From positions 62,001-126,000 of the forward strand of contig JAKQFA010000030.1 of assembly GCA_029556335.1 (NCBI GenBank): a stretch of 64,000 bases of DNA. The letters run 5' to 3'. Origin of the DNA: Methanobacteriota archaeon. GTDB taxonomy: Archaea > Methanobacteriota > Methanobacteria > Methanobacteriales > Methanobacteriaceae. Position 1 is the stretch's first letter. Each line of letters opens with the position of its first letter. The notes below the pieces were generated by a model. That model did not search any database and was not told the origin of the DNA. It saw nothing but the letters and a program-made list of their open reading frames with translations. Both the position numbers and the translations under genes were made by a program. Shown here in pieces: positions 37,421-46,274 of the stretch.

Positions 37421-37972
37421 ATGAAGAAGAGAATACACAATCCTGACTTGGAATACCATGTGATACACCGCAAGGTGAAATATACTCGCCTAGAAATCAA
37501 AGATAGGGTTATACGAATTATAATGCCCTACGGGACTCTTAACCATGAGGAGATCATCCGGAAGAATCTGGGATGGATCCACCAAAAGCTTTCTCAACAG
37601 GAAAAACAGTTAGAAGAGGCTAAAAACTTGGTGATGTATTATGATCGTTCACTGGAGGGATTGCAGGATCTGGTCATGGTTTACATGGAAGAGAAGTTAA
37701 AAAATATGGGCTTGAAGGTTAATATGGTGCGTTTTCGCCGGATGAAATCCAGGTGGGGCAGTTGCAGTGCCCAGGGGAACATCAGCCTAAACACCCGTCT
37801 CAGTTACCTTCCCACCACCCTCATAGAGTACGTGGTCTTCCATGAACTGGTTCATCTGGTGGAGCGCAAACACGATGAGAACTTCTGGAAAATCGTGGCC
37901 CAGGAATTTCCAGACTACAAAGAAAGGGAAAGTGAACTTGCCCTGTACTGGCTGCGGGTGAAGGACCTCTAG
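37421..37972 (+). CDS. YgjP/SprT-like zinc metallopeptidase (DUF45)
   Basis: A 183-residue protein of the YgjP-like family. The HExxH-type motif is VVFHELVHLVERKHDENFW (HELVH plus downstream His), and the conserved RMKSRWGSCSAQGNISLN precedes it. These proteins are thought to be zinc proteases or hydrolases; type I restriction units often encode them, but no such unit is here. It ends in a 4-nt convergent overlap with the next gene on the other strand. Confidence 0.88.
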   Translation: MKKRIHNPDLEYHVIHRKVKYTRLEIKDRVIRIIMPYGTLNHEEIIRKNLGWIHQKLSQQEKQLEEAKNLVMYYDRSLEGLQDLVMVYMEEKLKNMGLKVNMVRFRRMKSRWGSCSAQGNISLNTRLSYLPTTLIEYVVFHELVHLVERKHDENFWKIVAQEFPDYKERESELALYWLRVKDL

Positions 37973-38724
37973 TAGGTGGGGTGCTTGGTGCTTACGGCCT
38001 TAACCATCCCTTCAAATCCCCATAACCTCATGATCTCCTGCATGGCCCGGCATTCCCCCTGGGCTGTGAACACGTCGTTTTCTAGTATTATCTCCTTCAC
38101 CCGGGCGGCGTGGGGGTAGTGGTGGGGATAGGCTTTGGAGTATACTTCCAGGAACTCCTGGAGGATCAGACGCACCTCCCGGCTTAGGGGATAGTATCTT
38201 AAAAATCCCCAGCTTAATATGTAACGGGAGACCATGATGATGTCCTCCAATTCCAGGTCCGATGTGAACTGGCTGTAAAACTTCTCTCCCACATTTTCAC
38301 CAGCCGAAGCCACTTCTATTTCCTTTTTTATCATGGGGAGGTACTCGGTGCCAAAGGGTGGGAAGCCATTTTCCTGGATGATCCGGTTAACCACCAGATC
38401 CTCCACTAGGGAAAATAAAAGGTTGGCCTTCATCTTAACATCTTCACTTGCATTTTCTGTGAACACCGCCCGGCAGTAGCCTAATTTATGGAGGATGTAT
38501 CCATGGGTTGCTTCATGGGCCACGGATCGTTCCAGATCCTCACTTAAACGTGGCTCAGAGGAGTTCAGGACCACCACTGTATAAAGGGGGTGGTAGTTGA
38601 ATGCTGCCCTGGCCCCGGTTAAGCCCAGGTCAGGTCTCCCTAAAATCTTGACCGGCATTCCAGTTTCCTCTTCAACTACCTTTAAATATTCTTTAAGGCG
38701 GGGAGAAAGTTGGAAGTAGCTCAT
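37969..38724 (-). CDS. Putative zinc metalloprotease (HEATH motif)
   Basis: A 251-residue protein with a zinc-binding HEATH motif at residues 70-74 (SVAHEATHGYILH) and a candidate third ligand Glu108 in SLVEDLVVNR, the layout of gluzincin-type peptidases. The family name is not known to me. It has no signal peptide or membrane helix. No ribosome site stands out before ATG 38724. Its gene overlaps the 3' end of the YgjP-like gene tail to tail, which links two predicted metalloproteases by position only. Confidence 0.7.
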   Translation of the reverse strand: MSYFQLSPRLKEYLKVVEEETGMPVKILGRPDLGLTGARAAFNYHPLYTVVVLNSSEPRLSEDLERSVAHEATHGYILHKLGYCRAVFTENASEDVKMKANLLFSLVEDLVVNRIIQENGFPPFGTEYLPMIKKEIEVASAGENVGEKFYSQFTSDLELEDIIMVSRYILSWGFLRYYPLSREVRLILQEFLEVYSKAYPHHYPHAARVKEIILENDVFTAQGECRAMQEIMRLWGFEGMVKAVSTKHPTY

Positions 38725-38929
38725 ATAATCACAGTGAAGTGTTTTTTTTGATTATTAAATCCGGGTAGCGAGATGTTTTTGCACTGTTCACCGGCCCCTA
38801 ATCCTGTTATTTATATGGGTGGAATCCAATATTTACTTAACTTCTATTTTGTGAATATCAACTGACCACTGCTTAGTAGTAGATTTTTTATAAAAATAAA
38901 GGAATAACTAGACCTATCTGGAGATTAAG

Positions 38930-40411
38930 ATGATCAAGATCAAAGTTTTAAGGTACGACCCCCCTGTGGATGAGGCACCCTACTTTGAAACATACTCTAT
39001 CAAAGAACAGGATAAGATGAAGATCCTGGATGCACTGAATTACATTAACCATGAACACCACGCCCATCTAGCCTACCGATCCTCATGTCGAGCTGGGCAG
39101 TGCGGTTCCTGCGCCCTGAAAGTTAACGGTGAGGTGGTGCTGGCTTGTAAAGCAGAAATCAAAGATGGTGACGTCTTAGAACCCCTGGATCTCCCGGTGA
39201 TCAAGGACCTGGTGGTGGATCGTAGTGGAGTGGAGGGGAAAGTCAAAGAAATGGCCCTCCACTTGGAGGGGGGTTGTGAAATACCGGAATGCCCGGCCAT
39301 CCTGGATCCCCAGGAACTGGCGGATTCCAAAAAGCTCAGAAGCTGCATTGAATGTTACTCCTGTTTATCGGCTTGTCCTGTGATCAAGGAGACCGAAGAA
39401 TTCTCCGGTCCCTACTTCATGCGCTACCTTTCCAAGTTTGCCCTGGATCCCCGGGACTGTGCTGACCGAGCCCGGGAGGGGATGGGGGAAGGCCTTTATT
39501 GTTGCACATCCTGTGGTAAATGTGGAGAGGTCTGCCCCAAGGAGATAAACACCTTTGGTGGAGCTATAGAAAAGTTAAGGGAAATCGCCTGCCAGGAGGG
39601 AGTGGGGCCCCTTCCAGCGCACCGATCCGTATATGAACTCATTAAAAATACCGGGCGTTCCGTGGAACCCCTGGGGGAGGGATTTATTAAGGCAGTTTCC
39701 GCAGAATCATCGGAGAAAACCCCTAAGGTGGCCTTCTTCACTGGTTGTCTGGTTGATTACCGCCTGCCTGAGATTGGTTTTGCCCTCATTGAAGTCCTTA
39801 AGGAGCATGGAGTGGACATCGTCATCCCGGAGGATCAGGTGTGTTGTGGTTCTCCCATGATACGTACCGGACAGACGGATATCTTGGAAGACTTGGTTAA
39901 ACGTAACGCTAAAGCCCTGCAAAGCTATGATACCATCATAACTGTCTGCGCTGGATGTGGAGCCACCCTAAAAAATGATTACCCCCAGTACGGGGTTAAA
40001 CTGAATGTGGTGGACATCAGTGAATTTTTGGCCAATCGCCTGGACACCAGTAAGATGAAGCCCCTGAACCTGCGGGTAACTTACCATGACCCCTGTCACT
40101 TGGTCCGTGGCCAGAAGATCAAGTACGAACCCCGGGAGATACTCAGAAAAATTCCCGGAGTTGAATTTGTGGAAATGAAGGAGCCTGATCGTTGCTGTGG
40201 TGCTGGAGGCGGAGTTCGTTCTGGAAAACCCGAAATAGCCGCTGCTCTGGCTAAGCACAAGGTAGAGATGATCCGGGAACTGGGTGTGGATGCAGTCATC
40301 ACCATCTGCCCCTTCTGTGAGAACAACCTGCGCCTCTCCCTGGAAGAAGCGGGAATGAATGTGGAAGTTATGAACATCCTGAAACTACTCCAGATGGCCT
40401 ACCAGAACTAG
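38930..40411 (+). CDS. tfrB: Thiol:fumarate reductase subunit B (CoM/CoB-dependent)
   Basis: A 493-residue fusion typical of TfrB, the partner of TfrA in reducing fumarate with coenzyme M and coenzyme B to give succinate and the heterodisulfide. The N-terminal 2Fe-2S domain has C53, C58, C61 and C73 (SCRAGQCGSCAL), then two 4Fe-4S motifs (CIECYSCLSACP, CTSCGKCGEVCP), and the C-terminal half has two CCG domains (VCCGSPM, RCCGAGGG) like HdrB, where the heterodisulfide is made. GGAG lies 6 nt before ATG 38930. tfrA is not in the window, which is usual. Confidence 0.93.
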   Translation: MIKIKVLRYDPPVDEAPYFETYSIKEQDKMKILDALNYINHEHHAHLAYRSSCRAGQCGSCALKVNGEVVLACKAEIKDGDVLEPLDLPVIKDLVVDRSGVEGKVKEMALHLEGGCEIPECPAILDPQELADSKKLRSCIECYSCLSACPVIKETEEFSGPYFMRYLSKFALDPRDCADRAREGMGEGLYCCTSCGKCGEVCPKEINTFGGAIEKLREIACQEGVGPLPAHRSVYELIKNTGRSVEPLGEGFIKAVSAESSEKTPKVAFFTGCLVDYRLPEIGFALIEVLKEHGVDIVIPEDQVCCGSPMIRTGQTDILEDLVKRNAKALQSYDTIITVCAGCGATLKNDYPQYGVKLNVVDISEFLANRLDTSKMKPLNLRVTYHDPCHLVRGQKIKYEPREILRKIPGVEFVEMKEPDRCCGAGGGVRSGKPEIAAALAKHKVEMIRELGVDAVITICPFCENNLRLSLEEAGMNVEVMNILKLLQMAYQN

Positions 40412-40423
40412 GGGGAGCAGTTT

Positions 40424-41125
40424 ATGGTGGATGTAGTGTTCGTGGAGCCGGAAGCCCCGGGTAACGTTGGCTTCATGGCACGATCCATGAAAAATTTCGG
40501 GTTGCACCGCCTGTTCCTCATTAATCCCTGTGAATTAGGGGAAAAAGCCCTGTATCATGCCATGCATGCCCAGGACATACTCCTAAACAGTGTCACCTAC
40601 CCCTCCCTGGAGGAGTTTCTAGTGAAAGAGCAGGTTGATTTTGTGGTGGGCACCACGGGAACTGCAGGGGGAAGTTACAATGTATCCCGGATTGCCATAA
40701 CCCCAGAAAAATTGTCAGAATCTCTTGATCCTCATGCTAGAGTGGCTTTGATATTCGGTAGGGAGGGGGATGGGCTCAGTAATCAGGAACTGGAATGGTG
40801 CGACGTGGTGGTAACCATCCCCACCAGTGAAGATTATCCCGTCATGAACATCAGCCACGCTGCAGCGGTTATCTTCTATGAACTGTACAAGAGGGTGAAG
40901 ACTTATCCCCGGGAGGGTGTGCGGGAGTCTTCCCGTCAGGAAAGGTTAGATATTATGGATTACCTTGACGAAATACTGGTAGAACTAAATTATCCCCGGC
41001 ACAAACACCAGACTGCCCATACCATATTCAGCCGAATACTGGGCCGGGCATTCATTACTGGCCGGGAGGCCCACACCACCAAGGGCATCTTCCGTAAGAT
41101 CAGGGACCGCCTGATAAAAGACTGA
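40424..41125 (+). CDS. trmJ: SpoU-family tRNA 2'-O-methyltransferase, TrmJ-like
   Basis: A 233-residue SPOUT methyltransferase. The knot motifs are VVFVEPEAPGNVGFMARSMKNFG, LIFGREGDGLSNQELEWCD and IPTSEDYPVMNISHAAAVIFYEL, which bind S-adenosylmethionine. Archaeal TrmJ methylates the 2'-O of nucleotide 32 in tRNA. The C-terminal 60 residues form the charged helical extension seen in TrmJ. GGAG is 6 nt before ATG 40424. It lies 12 nt after tfrB, followed directly by DUF1512. Confidence 0.88.
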   Translation: MVDVVFVEPEAPGNVGFMARSMKNFGLHRLFLINPCELGEKALYHAMHAQDILLNSVTYPSLEEFLVKEQVDFVVGTTGTAGGSYNVSRIAITPEKLSESLDPHARVALIFGREGDGLSNQELEWCDVVVTIPTSEDYPVMNISHAAAVIFYELYKRVKTYPREGVRESSRQERLDIMDYLDEILVELNYPRHKHQTAHTIFSRILGRAFITGREAHTTKGIFRKIRDRLIKD

Positions 41126-41152
41126 ATGAATTCTAAGATAGGAGCCAGTAGG

Positions 41153-42307
41153 ATGCTGTTTAATGTAGGACCCCTGGAGATCATTGGAATAGCAGTGGCC
41201 ATATTGTTCATCTTACTCCTACCCCGCATTATCCGCATGCGACTTGTATCCTCGGTGGTTCAGGCCACCAGTGAATTGGAGGCCATGGTTAATAGTAGCC
41301 AGGAGTTGCTGGTCAGATTATGCCAGGAGAAGGGTAACCCCCAGGGGGATACCGCTAAACTGGTTGAGAACTATTTGGAGTTTTTCATGATCCCCCCGGT
41401 GGATCTGGATCCCCATGGCATCATGGAGAAGTACCGGATGATACTGGATCTGAGTGATGACCATTTCCAGAGGATGGCCTGGGAACTGGCCCCCGGGGCG
41501 GATCAGGAGTGGACATCCAACATTGTAATGACCCTGAAATCTATCCTGGGCCTAAATGGAGTGTATAAGATGGTCCGGCACAACCTGGTGCTGGCCCAGA
41601 AAACCGGTAACCTGCAGGCACTCCTCATGCTGCAGATGAATCTACCCCTGATTATGCGGATTGTTAAGGCCCAGTTTGAGGGTGTCCATGCCTTCTCAGA
41701 GGGCAAACCCATTGGGGATGGTCTGGGCCCCCTGATTGCTGGAATGTTGCTTAAAAAATTTGTAAAACTGGATGAAAGGGATGGAATGATCATTGGCCGG
41801 AGGGAGATGGATGGCCGCCACGTCATCATAGCTCGGGCCAAAGGTCCTGGGGCCCGGGTGGGGAAGGTAGGGCCCACAATAAGCAGCCTCCTGGAGGAGG
41901 AGGGTTTGAAGAGGATCATCACCGTGGACGCTGCGGTGAAGTTAGAGGGAGAAAGGACCGGGACCATCGCTGAAGGGGTTGGAGTAGTTATTGGAGGGCC
42001 TGGTGTTGATAAATGGATGGTTGAAGAGTTCATGGTAAAAGGAGACCTGCAAGCCGATGCAGTTATCGTTAAGATGAGTCCGGAAGAGGCCATCAGCCAG
42101 ATGAGCGAGGAGATCATGAAGGCCTCTAGAAAGGCCTTTTATGTGGTGAGGGATTCTATTTACCGCTCCGAAATTGGCGACAAGATCCTGGTGGTAGGGG
42201 TGGGTAACAGTTGCGGTCTGCCCAACATCATCACCGACCCGGGAAAGATAGATATTAAAAAGGTAGAAAACGAAAACAAAAAGGAGGGTAGAACATGGCC
42301 ATTCTAA
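41153..42307 (+). CDS. DUF1512 family protein
   Basis: About 384 residues, with a single N-terminal membrane helix (IIGIAVAILFILLLPRII), a helical middle (amphipathic, with many Met and Leu), and an alpha/beta C-terminal half (GKPIGDGLGPLIAGMLL, GMIIGRREMDGRHVIIARAKGPGARVGKVG, ITVDAAVKLEGERTG). It matches the archaeal DUF1512 family, of unknown function. I place the start at ATG 41153, with GGAG about 8 nt upstream; an ATG at 41126 directly behind the trmJ stop is the longer option. The end overlaps dcd by 13 nt. Confidence 0.75.
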   Translation: MLFNVGPLEIIGIAVAILFILLLPRIIRMRLVSSVVQATSELEAMVNSSQELLVRLCQEKGNPQGDTAKLVENYLEFFMIPPVDLDPHGIMEKYRMILDLSDDHFQRMAWELAPGADQEWTSNIVMTLKSILGLNGVYKMVRHNLVLAQKTGNLQALLMLQMNLPLIMRIVKAQFEGVHAFSEGKPIGDGLGPLIAGMLLKKFVKLDERDGMIIGRREMDGRHVIIARAKGPGARVGKVGPTISSLLEEEGLKRIITVDAAVKLEGERTGTIAEGVGVVIGGPGVDKWMVEEFMVKGDLQADAVIVKMSPEEAISQMSEEIMKASRKAFYVVRDSIYRSEIGDKILVVGVGNSCGLPNIITDPGKIDIKKVENENKKEGRTWPF

Positions 42308-42903
42308 GTGATCAGGATATCAGAAAGTGCCTGGAAATGAAAAAAATCACCATAGATCCCCTGGAAGATCCGGATAGACAAATTCAACCTTCATCAGTGG
42401 ATCTTCGCATCGGGAATGAGTTTAGGGGCTTTAGAATAATCAGACAGCCCTGTATTGACCCCCTGGATCCAACGGATCTGGAGTCCTACATGGAATCCTT
42501 CCATATCGACCAGGGAAGTCCCTTCATCATCCACCCCGGAGAATTCGCCCTGGCCACCACCTACGAGACGGTGGCGCTTCCAGATGACTTGGTTGCCCGG
42601 GTGGAGGGTCGTTCCTCCATGGGGCGGCTGGGTATAACCATGCACGTAACTGCAGGCTATATAGACCCTGGATTCCGGGGAAAGATCACCCTGGAGATAT
42701 CCAACATTGGTAAAATGCCGGTGGCCCTGTACAGTGGCCAGAGGGTGTGTCAGATCGTGTTCGAAACCATGACCAGCCCTTCTTTAAAACCCTACGGGCA
42801 TCCTGACCGTGATAGTAAGTACATGGATCAGGAAAAACCGGTTACCAGTAAAATAAAGCAGGATTACGAGATCAGAGACCGGAAACAGTCCCGGCTGATC
42901 TAA
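42295..42903 (+). CDS. dcd: dCTP deaminase
   Basis: A 202-residue Dcd that deaminates dCTP to dUTP (bifunctional forms also make dUMP), the source of dTMP in archaea. Motifs are SSVDLRIGNEFR, the active-site RVEGRSSMGRLGI, TAGYIDPGFRGKITLEI and GQRVCQIVFE. GGAGGG lies 6 nt before ATG 42295, inside the DUF1512 end. Length agrees with archaeal enzymes. Confidence 0.94.
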   Translation: MAILSDQDIRKCLEMKKITIDPLEDPDRQIQPSSVDLRIGNEFRGFRIIRQPCIDPLDPTDLESYMESFHIDQGSPFIIHPGEFALATTYETVALPDDLVARVEGRSSMGRLGITMHVTAGYIDPGFRGKITLEISNIGKMPVALYSGQRVCQIVFETMTSPSLKPYGHPDRDSKYMDQEKPVTSKIKQDYEIRDRKQSRLI

Positions 42904-42946
42904 TCAATTCTATTTAGTGAATCATCAAAATTCAGAGTGATAATAT

Positions 42947-44680
42947 ATGAAGAACGAGGATGTAATGAACCTGGCGCGCAAACGCGGCTTTTTATGGTCA
43001 TCATTCGAGATTTACTCCGGATCTGCCGGATTTTTTGATTACGGACCACTGGGTGCCACCCTAAAAAATAGGGTGATGGAAAAGTGGAGGAACTACTACT
43101 TGGTCCGTGAGGGATTCTACGAGATTGAATCCCCCACCATCATGCCCGAGGAAGCCTTGAAGGCCTCTGGACACGTGGATCACTTCAACGATGCCATGAC
43201 TCAGTGTAAAGACTGTATGGACGTTTACCGTGCCGATCATGTCATCAGGGACTCCACGGGGAAGGAAGTAGAGGGACTGGAGAACCAGGAACTCACTGAG
43301 ATCCTGTCGGAGGAAAAGATTCGCTGCCCCAAGTGCAATGGACACCTCACCCATGTCTGGAGCTACAACCTCATGTTCCAGACCCTCATCGGTGCTAAGG
43401 GGAAAAAAACGGGTTACATGCGACCCGAAACTGCTCAGGGAATTTTCATCCCATTTAAACGGCTGTTAAGGTTCTTCCGGGGTAAATTACCCTTCGGGGT
43501 GGTGCAGTTGGGTAAGGCCTACCGTAACGAGATCTCCCCCCGGCAGGGTATGATACGCCTCCGGGAGTTCACCCAAGCCGAAGCTGAGATCTTTGTGGAC
43601 CCCCATGACAAGAGTCATCCTCACTTCCACAGGGTGGCCCAGGACATCCTCACACTGTATCCAGCCAGTTGCCAGGAATCAGGAGCCGAAGCCATCCAGT
43701 TAACCGCTGAAAAGGCGGTGATGGATAAGGTAGTGGCCAGTGAACTGTTAACATATCAGTTGTGCTTGGCTCGGAGTTTTTTAATGGAACTAGGTCTTTC
43801 TGAGGATGTTTTAAGGTTCAGGCAGCATATGTCCACGGAGATGGCCCATTACGCCATTGACTGTTGGGATGTGGAGGTTTACACTGATCGTTATGGCTGG
43901 ATCGAGGTTATAGGTATAGCAGATCGGACCGACTTTGATCTGAAGTCCCACAGTAACTACAGCAAAGAAGACCTACGGGTTTTCATGGAGTACCCAGAAC
44001 CCCTGACCATTAAGAAACTGGTGCTTAAGGCTAAGATGGGTAAATTCGGCCCCCTTTTCAAGGGGGATGCCCATATGATTTTGAAGGCACTGGAAGAGAT
44101 TGATGCCGAGGCCATCCAAGAAGCCTTAGATGATGGTGGAGTATACCAGTTGGAGCTGCAGGGAAAGGTACATAAAATCACCAGTGATCTTGTAGACTTC
44201 CAGGTGGTGGAAGAGACCCTGCGTGGAGAAAAGATTTATCCCCACGTGATTGAGCCCTCCTATGGTATTGACCGCATCGTCTACTCGGTGCTGCTGCACA
44301 GTTACACCCAGGAGGATGATCGCAGCTACTTTAAGCTGCCTGTTGAAGTAGCTCCAGTGGGGGTTAGCATTTTCCCCCTTGTTAACCAGGAGGAACTGGC
44401 AACAGTGGCCCAGGAAATTCTGGAGGACCTGAGAAATCAGGGCATCACAGCCGAAAAAGACACTTCCGGGACCATCGGCCGACGTTATGCCCGTTCTGAT
44501 GAGATAGGTGTTCCATTCGCTGTTACGGTGGACCATACCAGCCTGGAGGATGATACCGTCACTATCCGGGAAAGGGACAGTCAGGAACAGGTGCGGGTAG
44601 CTATAGATGACCTGCCCCAGACTTTACATCTGCTTTTATCAGGAAAAAAAGAGTTCAAAGAATTTGAAGCCAGGAAATAA
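42947..44680 (+). CDS. glyS: Glycine--tRNA ligase (archaeal/eukaryal type)
   Basis: A 577-residue class II GlyRS. The substrate region SAGFFDYGPLGATLKN, motif 1 area, motif 2 region (KAYRNEISPRQGMIRLREF) and motif 3 (EPSYGIDRIVYSVL) are all present, plus a C-terminal anticodon-binding domain (VGVSIFPLVN...). A zinc-type CKDCMDV and CPKC pair sits in the insertion. It is the homodimeric type used by archaea and eukaryotes. It follows dcd by 43 nt and ends before a T8 run. Confidence 0.96.
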   Translation: MKNEDVMNLARKRGFLWSSFEIYSGSAGFFDYGPLGATLKNRVMEKWRNYYLVREGFYEIESPTIMPEEALKASGHVDHFNDAMTQCKDCMDVYRADHVIRDSTGKEVEGLENQELTEILSEEKIRCPKCNGHLTHVWSYNLMFQTLIGAKGKKTGYMRPETAQGIFIPFKRLLRFFRGKLPFGVVQLGKAYRNEISPRQGMIRLREFTQAEAEIFVDPHDKSHPHFHRVAQDILTLYPASCQESGAEAIQLTAEKAVMDKVVASELLTYQLCLARSFLMELGLSEDVLRFRQHMSTEMAHYAIDCWDVEVYTDRYGWIEVIGIADRTDFDLKSHSNYSKEDLRVFMEYPEPLTIKKLVLKAKMGKFGPLFKGDAHMILKALEEIDAEAIQEALDDGGVYQLELQGKVHKITSDLVDFQVVEETLRGEKIYPHVIEPSYGIDRIVYSVLLHSYTQEDDRSYFKLPVEVAPVGVSIFPLVNQEELATVAQEILEDLRNQGITAEKDTSGTIGRRYARSDEIGVPFAVTVDHTSLEDDTVTIRERDSQEQVRVAIDDLPQTLHLLLSGKKEFKEFEARK

Positions 44681-44700
44681 CAGTCCTAACCTTGTTTTCC

Positions 44701-44708
44701 TTTTTTTT
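44701..44708 (+). terminator. Poly-T terminator after glyS
   Basis: Eight T residues on the plus strand about 21 nt behind the glyS stop, between convergent genes, fit an archaeal U-rich terminator. Confidence 0.45.
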
Positions 44709-44715
44709 GATGGGA

Positions 44716-44871
44716 TTATTTTTTACTGACCAGTTCCTCCAGTTCTGATCTAGGTATCAACTGGGCTATCTTCAGTTTGGTGGGACAACGGCCCAGTTTT
44801 ATATCGTGTTTTTCTGCGATTTCCTTCAGTTCCTTCAGTGTGGCCTTCTTAGCCATTTCCTCTACATCCAT
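44716..44871 (-). CDS. 51-residue SAP/Rho-N-like helical protein
   Basis: A small basic helical protein: MDVEEMAKKATLKELKEIA, then EKHDIKLGRCPTKLKIAQLI. The LKELKEIAEKHDI pattern resembles SAP or Rho N-terminal helix-extended-loop-helix modules that bind nucleic acids. I choose ATG 44871 because GGTG stands 5 nt upstream; the longer frame to 44916 has no such site. No operon partner except the gene 56 nt upstream on the same strand. Confidence 0.6.
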   Translation of the reverse strand: MDVEEMAKKATLKELKEIAEKHDIKLGRCPTKLKIAQLIPRSELEELVSKK

Positions 44872-44927
44872 AATAACACCATTTTCGGTTTGTCCTATCA
44901 TGATATCCATTATCATGAGATAGAAAT

Positions 44928-45332
44928 TTAATCTAAATTAAAATGTTCAGCTATATCCTTTATTAAGAGTTGAACGAAGTCTTCTGGTTTCTTACCCTCA
45001 ATTTCCATTGGTAAACCGAAGCATCCACTGCAACTTGGTTTATAATGTGCCTGTAGCCCGGTATTGTGCCTTTTAATAATAAATTCGGTGGTGGAAAAAT
45101 CCCTGATACTGATCTCCCAGTACCACTCAAAATCTTCATCACCAGTACGTTCCAATCCAATCTCCAGCATCACGTTCTTCCAATTCTGAGGATCAGGATC
45201 TTCCGGTTCACCAGGGTCATATCCAATCATGACCCGACTCATAAGGGGGAATTGAGAATTATTGGTCTCTACCAACTCCAAACTTCTTAATGCATCCTCT
45301 ATCTCACTTAACGGTGCTAACTGAGCGCTCAT
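44928..45332 (-). CDS. Hypothetical acidic protein
   Basis: I do not recognise this 134-residue soluble protein. It has a helical start (SEIEDALRSLELVE), a beta-rich middle (FEWYWEISIRDFSTTEFIIKRH) and a late CSGC pair (KPSCSGCFGLPMEIEG), which could bind a metal. The start ATG 45332 follows GGAGATG by about 6 nt and is preferred over 45347. It may be expressed with the 51-residue gene downstream. Confidence 0.6.
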   Translation of the reverse strand: MSAQLAPLSEIEDALRSLELVETNNSQFPLMSRVMIGYDPGEPEDPDPQNWKNVMLEIGLERTGDEDFEWYWEISIRDFSTTEFIIKRHNTGLQAHYKPSCSGCFGLPMEIEGKKPEDFVQLLIKDIAEHFNLD

Positions 45333-45465
45333 AAAATACATCTCCATTTTAAATGTGTAATTTTTTGCCCCATATTTTTTAGTAGTACTGAACTGGTAAT
45401 AACCTTATTATATTCTCTGGGAACAACATACAAATCCACTGAATATATGCCTGGTGGTGATTGTT

Positions 45466-46221
45466 ATGATCGATGCACATATACATGCTGATTGTCGGCC
45501 CTACGAAGACTTTGAAAAGATGGCAGTGGCTGGGGTTGAAAAGGCCGTGACCCTGGCTCACGACCCCCTGCCGATGAGTAACTCCGGGGTGGTAATGGAC
45601 CATTTCCACCGTATGCTGAACCATGACCGGGAAAGAGCTGCTGCCAATGGAATTGAACTTTTCGTGGCCCTGGGAGTGCATCCCCGGAGTATATGTCCCG
45701 ATGTGGATCTGGTCCTAGAAGAGTTACCCCTCCTCTTGGAGGACCAACGGGTGGTGGCACTGGGGGAGGTGGGATTGGAGATGGAGAATAGGGAGCAGGA
45801 GGATATCTTCAAAGCCCAGTTACTCCTAGCCGATGAACTGGATATGAAGGTGGTTGTGCACACACCCCGGCGTAAGAAACGGGAGGTCACCCAGAGGACC
45901 CTATCCATTATAGCAGAAAATATCAACCCCACCCAGGTACAACTGGATCACGTGGATGCCTCCATTGTGGACTTGGCCCTGGAATATGGGGGTTTAATGG
46001 GCTTAACTGTGCAGCCCCTGAAGGTAAGTCCCGGGGAGGCAGTGGAGCTTCTGGAAGAATATGGTTGTGAAGGATTTGTCCTGAACAGTGATATGAGTTC
46101 TTCACCTTCTGATCCCTTATCCGTTCCCAAAACTGTGCACCAGATGAGATTGGCTGGTCTGGGTGATGATGAAGTGGAGATGGTTTCTCACCAGAACGCT
46201 GCTGACTTCTACGGAATCTAA
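45466..46221 (+). CDS. TatD-family metal-dependent hydrolase
   Basis: A 251-residue TIM-barrel hydrolase of the TatD family. MIDAHIHADCRPY gives the HxH metal pair; VALGEVGLEME, VVVHTPRR and QLDHVDAS supply further Glu and His ligands; the C-terminal FVLNSDMSS gives the last Asp. The family includes DNases and other phosphoesterases; this archaeal branch has no assigned substrate. GGTGAT 4 nt before ATG 45466 decides the start over GTG 45454. It is flanked by convergent pfkB. Confidence 0.88.
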   Translation: MIDAHIHADCRPYEDFEKMAVAGVEKAVTLAHDPLPMSNSGVVMDHFHRMLNHDRERAAANGIELFVALGVHPRSICPDVDLVLEELPLLLEDQRVVALGEVGLEMENREQEDIFKAQLLLADELDMKVVVHTPRRKKREVTQRTLSIIAENINPTQVQLDHVDASIVDLALEYGGLMGLTVQPLKVSPGEAVELLEEYGCEGFVLNSDMSSSPSDPLSVPKTVHQMRLAGLGDDEVEMVSHQNAADFYGI

Positions 46222-46274
46222 TTTAACCCTGTAGGGAGTGGACATCCATCTTCACCACCCCCATCCACGTATCG

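Noticed and set aside
41503..42117. 204-codon open frame on the minus strand
   Set aside because: It lies fully inside the DUF1512 gene in antisense, with Ser/Pro/Thr-rich composition typical of shadow frames and no ribosome site.
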